From an uncultured Candidatus Saccharibacteria bacterium (GTDB lineage: Bacteria; Patescibacteriota; Saccharimonadia; Saccharimonadales; Saccharimonadaceae), in assembly GCA_937958235.1 (NCBI GenBank), contig CALFGG010000089.1, positions 1 through 10,145 on the forward strand: 10,145 nucleotides of DNA, in the 5' to 3' direction. Below, one piece after another: positions 5,488-10,145 of the stretch; positions within the stretch are counted from its first letter, which is position 1, and each line of letters begins with the position of its first letter. The position numbers and the translations under genes were made by a program. The notes beneath the pieces were generated by a model. The model worked only from the letters and a program-made list of their open reading frames with translations. It did no database searches and was not told where the DNA came from.

Positions 5488-7919
5488 TGTTATTTCTAAA
5501 AATGTTGCGCGATGTACGCAAGAACTTCTCCCAGTTTTTAATGATCTTCTTAATGGTCCTCCTAGGGACTGCGGCCTGCAGCGGAATTGACGGATATATT
5601 CAGGGGATGCAATCTGCCGTTGACCGCTTTTATGAGGACGGAAAATTGCAAGATCTAAATATCCGAGGTGCACTCTCTGAAGAAGATCTCAAAAAAGTAA
5701 GTGAATTTGATGGAGTGCAAAAAGCGGAAGGAAAATTAGTAGCAAAAGGACAGGTTTTAAATATTTTAAAAGCCAAAAATGAGCCTAGTGAGCAAAGTCA
5801 AACCACAACAAATACAGGAACTAAAAATAATAATCAGGAAACTGAGGCCCAAAAAATTGATGAGCAGAATAAGGAATATGAGGATTATAAATTAGAGCTG
5901 AATCTTTTACGTAGTAATGAGATTGCAAAGTTTACTGTTGAACAGGGTGAAGGTTTTGCAGCTTCAAGTGACAAAATATGGATTGATGCCTATTTTGCTA
6001 AAAAGAATCAACTTAAGGTTAATGATGAAATTGTTTTTAAATATCTCGGCAAGACTTTTAAAAAATCCATTGCAGGGATCGTTTATATTCCCGATCATGC
6101 GTATGTTTCAAAAAGTAGCTCTGAAATTCTTCCGGATAACTTGAAGTATGCATACGCATTTATGGACTACCAGAAACTAATGTCAGAAATTAACCAGCCT
6201 GGTCTCTCCAATATTAAATCAATATACAGCCAGATTATGGTTAAAGTGAAGGATACTAAACGAACCGATAATGTAAAATCTGAAATTCAGGATTACTTTA
6301 AAAAACGTGCAGTCGTGACAAAGATGCGCGAAGAGCCAACCGTGAAGGTACTGCAAGGGGAAATTGATGAAAATTCTAGTATCATTGGTATCTTTACTGG
6401 ATTTTTTATTCTGATTTCTATCTTGTCTGTAGCGACAACCATGACTAGACTAATTAGTCGTGATCGTACCAAAATTGGAACCTTAAAGGCTTTAGGTTTT
6501 TCAAATGCAAAAATTTTCTGGCACTATATTTCTTATGGTGTTTATCTGAGTGTGCTTGGTGGGTTGGTTGGTATAATTGTCGGGCCATTGGTGATTTCAA
6601 AGTTTTTCATCAGTATTACAATGCGCTTCTTTGAGGTACCAAACTGTAACCCTGTCTTAACTACTATAAGTATCATTGTTTATATTTGTCTAACTATTAG
6701 CATTGCAATTACCTGTTATTTAGCAACTAGGCAGATTATTAAGCAAAGTACAACTGAAATTTTACGACCAGAACAACCAAAAATTAATAGTCGAAAAATG
6801 AGATTTACGACTTCTGGTAATTTTACTAAACTGAGTTTTACTTCACGCTGGAATTTGCGTGACATGCTTAGGAACCGTGGACGTATGATCACTACGGTTG
6901 TCGGTATCTCTGGCGCAATCGCGCTAGTAGTAATGGCATTTGGCGTTTATACTTCGATGAATAATTTTATCGAAATTGAAATCAACAAGATCAATAATTT
7001 TGAATATACTGCAATGGTTGATACTGATAAGACGGACACTACCGATATGAAGAAAATGACAGATGCTTTCACAAATAACTCTGAACAAAAATATATTGAG
7101 CTAGTGGACAAAAATAATCAAAGCTTTTTAACAACCAATCTTTTTATTGATAATTCCGGGGGTGCAATAAAGTTCTTAAATGAGCAGAGAGAAACCACGG
7201 AGCTGGACAATACTGGTGTAAATATTTCGAGAAAAGTCGCCACGGAACACGGACTTAAGATCGGAGATATAGTACGCTGGAGAGATGTTGGCGATACAAA
7301 GCTTTATGAAGCAAAAATTACCAAGTTAATAGTGAAGCAACAAACGCAAAATTTAACTATCACAAAAGACTTTTACAAAAGGATAGGAGGAAAGTACGTG
7401 CCAACTACTTTTTACCTTTCTAACAACGACCTCGCAAAGAAGGAAGAACTAACTAAATACCTTAACATACAATCAAAGTCCGTGGTAACAAATAACTTAA
7501 ATCAAATGCTAAAAACCATTTTAAATACATTGGCAGTCTTACTATCCCTAGCGATCTTTTTAGGTATTGTCGTATTTTATAATATGGGAGTTTTAAGCTT
7601 TTGCGAACAGGAAATACAATTTGCAACAATGAAGGTTATCGGATTCTCCAGCGCAAAACTATTAAAGATTTTTACCTGGCAAAATATTTTTATTACAATT
7701 CTTTCTGGATTAATTGGTTTACCACTTGGTCTAATATTGACTAATTATATCTATCAGGTCTCTGTAGACGATGCATACGATATTCAAACTTTTATTCCAT
7801 GGACTGTACTAGCATTAAGCATGTTGGGTACTTTAATTTTCTCAGTCGTGCTTTCTAGGTTCCTTGCGGTAAAGATTCGTCGCATTGATATGGTAAAAGC
7901 ACTTAAAACTGGAGAATAA
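5487..7919 (+). CDS. FtsX-like/MacB-type ABC transporter permease with two FtsX domains
   Basis: Membrane partner of the preceding ATPase, 810 residues. Numbered from this start: one N-terminal helix (about 16-33), an extracytoplasmic domain (about 34-295), FtsX domain 1 with three helices (near 299-320, 348-374, 392-414), a linker, another helix (468-490), a second extracytoplasmic domain (about 491-675), and FtsX domain 2 with three helices (near 678-702, 730-756, 770-795). This eight-helix plan is that of duplicated FtsX permeases. Cytoplasmic coupling segments IGTLKALGFS (330-339) and FATMKVIGFS (712-721) follow helices 2 and 6. A polar low-complexity insert (about 96-135), rich in Gln, Thr, Asn and Glu, interrupts the first outer domain. 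I chose ATG 5487 because it overlaps the ATPase stop and has GAGG 10 bases upstream; GTG 5481 would add two residues. The substrate is unknown. Confidence 0.9.
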   Translation: MLFLKMLRDVRKNFSQFLMIFLMVLLGTAACSGIDGYIQGMQSAVDRFYEDGKLQDLNIRGALSEEDLKKVSEFDGVQKAEGKLVAKGQVLNILKAKNEPSEQSQTTTNTGTKNNNQETEAQKIDEQNKEYEDYKLELNLLRSNEIAKFTVEQGEGFAASSDKIWIDAYFAKKNQLKVNDEIVFKYLGKTFKKSIAGIVYIPDHAYVSKSSSEILPDNLKYAYAFMDYQKLMSEINQPGLSNIKSIYSQIMVKVKDTKRTDNVKSEIQDYFKKRAVVTKMREEPTVKVLQGEIDENSSIIGIFTGFFILISILSVATTMTRLISRDRTKIGTLKALGFSNAKIFWHYISYGVYLSVLGGLVGIIVGPLVISKFFISITMRFFEVPNCNPVLTTISIIVYICLTISIAITCYLATRQIIKQSTTEILRPEQPKINSRKMRFTTSGNFTKLSFTSRWNLRDMLRNRGRMITTVVGISGAIALVVMAFGVYTSMNNFIEIEINKINNFEYTAMVDTDKTDTTDMKKMTDAFTNNSEQKYIELVDKNNQSFLTTNLFIDNSGGAIKFLNEQRETTELDNTGVNISRKVATEHGLKIGDIVRWRDVGDTKLYEAKITKLIVKQQTQNLTITKDFYKRIGGKYVPTTFYLSNNDLAKKEELTKYLNIQSKSVVTNNLNQMLKTILNTLAVLLSLAIFLGIVVFYNMGVLSFCEQEIQFATMKVIGFSSAKLLKIFTWQNIFITILSGLIGLPLGLILTNYIYQVSVDDAYDIQTFIPWTVLALSMLGTLIFSVVLSRFLAVKIRRIDMVKALKTGE

Positions 7920-7925
7920 ATAACG

Positions 7926-8579
7926 TCACCTGGTCATATTTCTGGCAATTTTTAAGAAATAAAATCGCTCAAGATTGCCGTTTTTGCCAGCGAGAGTATT
8001 ATCGCGCTTATTAATAATAAGGAAGCCATTATTTTTCAACCAGGACTCAAAATCCTTAATTATACTGCGGCGAATGGCTTCGTTTTTAACAATACCATTT
8101 TTTAGTTGAAACGTCTTAGCTTCAAATTGCGGTTTTAACATGACGAGAAAATCAGTTTGAGAGAAAGTGAGCTGATCCTTGGCGTGAGTTAAAACCTGCT
8201 TTAAGGAAATAAAGGAGACATCAGCGAGAATGGTATCAACTTTAATTTCATCTTGATTCTTCGATAACGAGCCACGAGTTACCGAAAAAATATCGGTTTT
8301 TTCTCGTAAATCGATACGCGAATCAAAACGAAGTGGTGCCTTCATTTGTTTGGTTCCTTTTTCTATAGCAATTACTTTTTTGGCACCGCGAAGTAATGCG
8401 TATTCAGTAAAGCCACCGGTACTGGAACCGATATCGAGGACGGTTTTACCTCGAAAATCATAAGAAAAAGCCTGCGCCGCCCCCGCAAGCTTATTCTCAG
8501 CTCGTGATACTGGCACACGATTATGCGTAGTCTGCATATTCATATGTGATTTTAAGCCCTGATCACGTGACGAGCGCAT
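7926..8579 (-). CDS. tlyA: TlyA-like rRNA 2'-O-methyltransferase (FtsJ fold) lacking the S4 domain
   Basis: SAM-dependent methyltransferase of the TlyA/hemolysin A group; characterised TlyA proteins 2'-O-methylate cytidines in 16S and 23S rRNA. Numbered from ATG 8579 (217 residues): VSRAENKLAGA (24-34), SAM-binding LDIGSSTGGFT (48-58), acidic Glu73 in AIEKG, ADVSFISL (119-126), LKPQFEA (148-154) and GNLERF (201-206). The K-D-K-E tetrad of this fold is present as Lys30, Asp120, Lys149 and Glu204. Typical TlyA is about 270 residues with an N-terminal S4 RNA-binding domain, which is absent here. A longer frame from ATG 8621 would overlap efp by 41 bases and its extra residues do not resemble S4. 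ATG 8579 lies one base after the efp stop with no clear Shine-Dalgarno sequence, suggesting coupled translation. Position in a ribosome operon supports an rRNA substrate; the exact base modified is unknown. Confidence 0.85.
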   Translation of the reverse strand: MRSSRDQGLKSHMNMQTTHNRVPVSRAENKLAGAAQAFSYDFRGKTVLDIGSSTGGFTEYALLRGAKKVIAIEKGTKQMKAPLRFDSRIDLREKTDIFSVTRGSLSKNQDEIKVDTILADVSFISLKQVLTHAKDQLTFSQTDFLVMLKPQFEAKTFQLKNGIVKNEAIRRSIIKDFESWLKNNGFLIINKRDNTLAGKNGNLERFYFLKIARNMTR

Positions 8580-8580
8580 T

Positions 8581-9141
8581 TTATTTTTGACGCTCACGAT
8601 AGGCGTAAGTTTCCGTATCAACAGAAATTACATCGCCAGTCTTAATAAAAGCTGGAACCTTAACTACAACGCCAGTCTCAAGAGTAGCGTCCTTCATGAC
8701 TGAAGTGGAAGTATCTCCTTTAACGGCATTTTCGGTATAAGTGACTTCAAGCCAAAGATTCTTAGGAAGGGTAAGGTTGATGGCAGAACCATTATAGAAC
8801 TGGATATCCATCTCGTCACCATCTTTCATAAAATCCTTGGAATCGCCAACTAAATCATTCGATAATTCATATTGTTCGAAGGTGGTTGGATCCATGAAGT
8901 AGAACTTGTCATCGTCCTTATAAAGATATTGAACCTTTTTAGTGGTAACTTCTGCTGGCTCAATTTTTTCTTGACCTTTGAAGGTCTTTGGGATGAGAGC
9001 ACCGGTGATTAAGTTCTTAACACGAACGTTAACGATAGAACCACCGCGTCCCATAACTTTTTGCGAATACTCAATAACCTTGTATGGCTGGCCGTCCAAG
9101 GTGATGAGAACGTTTTTCTTAAGATCGGTTGGACCGTACAT
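8581..9141 (-). CDS. efp: Translation elongation factor P, arginine-tip type
   Basis: EF-P binds between the ribosomal P and E sites and relieves stalling at consecutive prolines. At 186 residues it has normal length and all three domains: KOW-like domain I (1-64), OB domain II (about 65-127) and OB domain III (about 128-186). The C-terminal family signature (KVPAFIKTGDVISVDTETY, 159-177) is intact. The tip loop reads KVMGRGGS (28-35), with Arg at position 32, the position of the rhamnosylated Arg in EarP-type EF-Ps and of the modified Lys in others. The Pro that usually precedes the Gly at the tip is Met30. No earP, epmA or epmB gene is adjacent in this window. AGGAG lies about 7 bases before ATG 9141. 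The gene follows rpsR by 12 bases and precedes the TlyA-like gene by one, so it is inside a ribosome operon. Confidence 0.96.
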   Translation of the reverse strand: MYGPTDLKKNVLITLDGQPYKVIEYSQKVMGRGGSIVNVRVKNLITGALIPKTFKGQEKIEPAEVTTKKVQYLYKDDDKFYFMDPTTFEQYELSNDLVGDSKDFMKDGDEMDIQFYNGSAINLTLPKNLWLEVTYTENAVKGDTSTSVMKDATLETGVVVKVPAFIKTGDVISVDTETYAYRERQK

Positions 9142-9153
9142 AGTTTTCTCCTT

Positions 9154-9351
9154 TTAGTTGGCAGATACAAATGGAAGCAATGCAAGGTGACGAGCACGCT
9201 TGATGGCAACAGCTAATTGTCTTTGCTGCTTAGCGGATAAACCAGTCTTTGAAATTGGCTCAATACGACCGTAAACGTCGATATAACGCTGCATAGTCTT
9301 TACATCACGATAGTCGAAGTAAAGATTTGGATCATTTTTAATTCTTTTCAT
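9154..9351 (-). CDS. rpsR: Small-subunit ribosomal protein S18 (bS18)
   Basis: S18 binds the platform of the 30S subunit next to S6. The 65-residue product has the family pattern: YFDYRDV near the N-terminus, IDVYGRIEP, then TGLSAKQQRQLAVAIKRAR and the terminal LALLPF. The Arg-rich segment before TGLS that is usual in S18 (PRR-like) is EPIS-K here. No cysteines are present, so it is the zinc-free form. The frame also allows a TTG start at 9360 (68 residues). I prefer ATG 9351 because AAGAGAGAG lies about 11 bases upstream of it but only 2 from the TTG. It is flanked by ssb upstream and efp downstream in one operon. Confidence 0.93.
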   Translation of the reverse strand: MKRIKNDPNLYFDYRDVKTMQRYIDVYGRIEPISKTGLSAKQQRQLAVAIKRARHLALLPFVSAN

Positions 9352-9381
9352 TTCTCTCAAAACTCTCTCTTAATTAATTTT

Positions 9382-9828
9382 TTAGAATGGAACCTCACTG
9401 AGGTCGATAGGCTCATCTGGAATATCATCTGGGATGATATCTGATGATTCATTATTACTTGAATTACTCGTTGCTCTTGAAGAAGAACCATCACTATTAT
9501 TGCCGCCGATAAAGTTAAAATCTTCTACGACGATCTCAGTGGCTGAACGCTTTGCGCCAGTTTTATCTTCGAAGGCACGCTGAGAAAGACGTCCGGAAAC
9601 AAGAATACCGGTTCCCTTCTTAGCGTATTGAGCGATAATCTCGCCAGCTTTACCCCAAGCAGAACAGTTGATATAGGAAACTTGTTCCTTTTTCTCGCCG
9701 TTCTGAACGTAATTGTAATTTACTGCTACAGAGAACGAACAGACCTGAGTACCACCAGAAGTAGCTCTGAGTTCAGGATCACGTACGATATTCCCCGTAA
9801 TAATTGCCTTACTAAATCCCCGCGCCAT
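9382..9828 (-). CDS. ssb: Single-stranded DNA-binding protein
   Basis: SSB coats single-stranded DNA and recruits replication and repair proteins through its C-terminal tip. The 148-residue protein has an OB fold at about 3-108, with ITGNIVRDPELR (10-21), FSVAVN (32-37), the SAWGKAGE segment (56-63) and KGTGILVSGRL (71-81). A Ser/Asn-rich disordered linker (about 109-129) leads to an acidic tail ending in DLSEVPF, a variant of the usual DDDIPF. The final Pro-Phe that partners bind is kept. A strong AGGAGG lies 4 bases before ATG 9828. It is placed between rpsF and rpsR, 17 bases after the rpsF stop. That position is common in bacteria and links its supply to ribosomal protein synthesis. Confidence 0.96.
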   Translation of the reverse strand: MARGFSKAIITGNIVRDPELRATSGGTQVCSFSVAVNYNYVQNGEKKEQVSYINCSAWGKAGEIIAQYAKKGTGILVSGRLSQRAFEDKTGAKRSATEIVVEDFNFIGGNNSDGSSSRATSNSSNNESSDIIPDDIPDEPIDLSEVPF

Positions 9829-9845
9829 AAAACCTCCTAAATTAT

Positions 9846-10145
9846 TTATTCTGCTGATTCTTCGACATTCTTAGTCTTTTCTGCACGTGCTTTACGCTTA
9901 GCCTCAAACTTTGCCTTGCGCTCATCGACAGTGACCAAGAGATAACGTAGAACCTCATCGGTAATATTTAAGTTAGAAGAAATTTTAGCTGGGGCTTCTG
10001 CAGGAAGCTCAAGCTCGAAGAAGTAATAAACTGCATATTCTTGCTTATTAATAGCGTAAGCAAGGCGTTTTTTACCTTCATTGGTTTCTTTAATTATTTT
10101 ACCGTTTTGCGACTCGATTATTTTCTTAATCTTGTCTAAGGCTGG
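9846..10145 (-). CDS. rpsF: Small-subunit ribosomal protein S6 (bS6), partial: N-terminus off the right edge
   Basis: Reading the - strand from the right edge gives 99 residues, beginning PALDKIKKIIESQNGKI and ending in TAA at 9846-9848. S6 pairs with S18 on the 30S platform. Family features are GKKRLAYAINKQEYAVYYFF (about 28-47), FELELPAEAP (47-56) and the core end NLNITDEVLRYLLVTVDE (about 62-79). A charged Lys/Arg/Glu tail of about 20 residues follows, longer than the minimal S6 core. Only the first strand and part of the first helix, roughly 20 residues, should be missing. No start codon is in the window. It is the first visible gene of the rpsF-ssb-rpsR-efp-tlyA operon; the promoter lies outside. 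Confidence 0.93.
   Translation of the reverse strand, partial: PALDKIKKIIESQNGKIIKETNEGKKRLAYAINKQEYAVYYFFELELPAEAPAKISSNLNITDEVLRYLLVTVDERKAKFEAKRKARAEKTKNVEESAE

Noticed and set aside
7942..7990. CTGGCAA/TTGCCAG (and GGCAAT/ATTGCC followed by GTTTTT) as a terminator for the permease operon
   Set aside because: Stems are only 6-7 bp with loops of 24-35 bases, all inside the TlyA-like coding sequence; the longer version has no T-run after it. Too weak to call.
8580..8621. ATG 8621 as start of the TlyA-like gene, overlapping efp by 41 bases
   Set aside because: The extra 14 residues do not resemble TlyA or an S4 domain, and ATG 8579 directly follows the efp stop.
9422..9440. Inverted repeat ATATCAT/ATGATAT with a 5-base loop near the end of ssb
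   Set aside because: It lies wholly within codons for the repeated Ile-Pro-Asp-Asp tail of SSB, has no T-run after it, and is explained by codon repetition.
1..10145. Mobile element, phage, CRISPR, toxin-antitoxin or defence system
   Set aside because: No transposase, integrase, repeat array, terminal inverted repeats or paired small toxin-antitoxin genes were seen; the helicase alone has no nuclease partner in the window.

Overview
The window is about 10.1 kb of AT-rich bacterial chromosome, gene-dense, with standard stop codons: TGG encodes Trp and no TGA interrupts the reading frames, so TGA is not reassigned. I see no insertion sequences, phage genes, CRISPR arrays, tRNAs or rRNAs. The best guess for the host is a member of the Candidate Phyla Radiation/Patescibacteria, most likely Saccharibacteria (TM7). 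This rests on gene style only: RNase J with a long asparagine/lysine-rich N-terminal tail, EF-P with a Met-Gly-Arg-Gly-Gly tip, a TlyA-like methyltransferase without an S4 domain, and a compact rpsF-ssb-rpsR-efp cluster. It is an inference, not something the sequence proves.

Left part (1-2220): the 3' portion of a helicase IV (HelD)-like superfamily 1 helicase on the + strand runs off the left edge. It converges, 16 bases apart, on a PF06541 (CmpB-like) five-helix membrane protein on the - strand. That membrane gene has a TATAAT box so close to its ATG that its mRNA may be leaderless. A perfect 11-bp hairpin at 2257-2284 separates it from the RNase J gene and looks like a terminator usable on either strand.

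Centre (2319-7919): RNase J (- strand) and a MacB/LolD-type ABC exporter (ATPase plus two-domain FtsX-type permease, + strand) are transcribed divergently from a 226-base intergenic region. Each has a good sigma-70-type promoter. The two -35 boxes lie four bases apart and both overlap a 10-bp perfect palindrome. The RNase J leader of about 95 nt can form a long hairpin whose loop contains CCUC, complementary to GAGG in that gene's own Shine-Dalgarno sequence, so leader-based autoregulation is possible.

Right part (7926-10145, - strand): a translation/replication operon reads rpsF (partial, start off the right edge) - ssb - rpsR - efp - tlyA-like methyltransferase. Spacings are 1 to 30 bases, depending on the start chosen for rpsR. 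Ribosomal proteins S6 and S18, elongation factor P and a putative rRNA 2'-O-methyltransferase all act on the ribosome. SSB sits between rpsF and rpsR as in many bacteria. The operon ends 6 bases from the permease stop, in a convergent arrangement.

Most of the window is housekeeping. The points that most deserve a second look are the RNase J leader and N-terminal tail, the shared divergent promoter with its palindrome, the EF-P tip, the S4-less TlyA and the possibly leaderless membrane-protein gene. I do not see a clear new multi-gene system.
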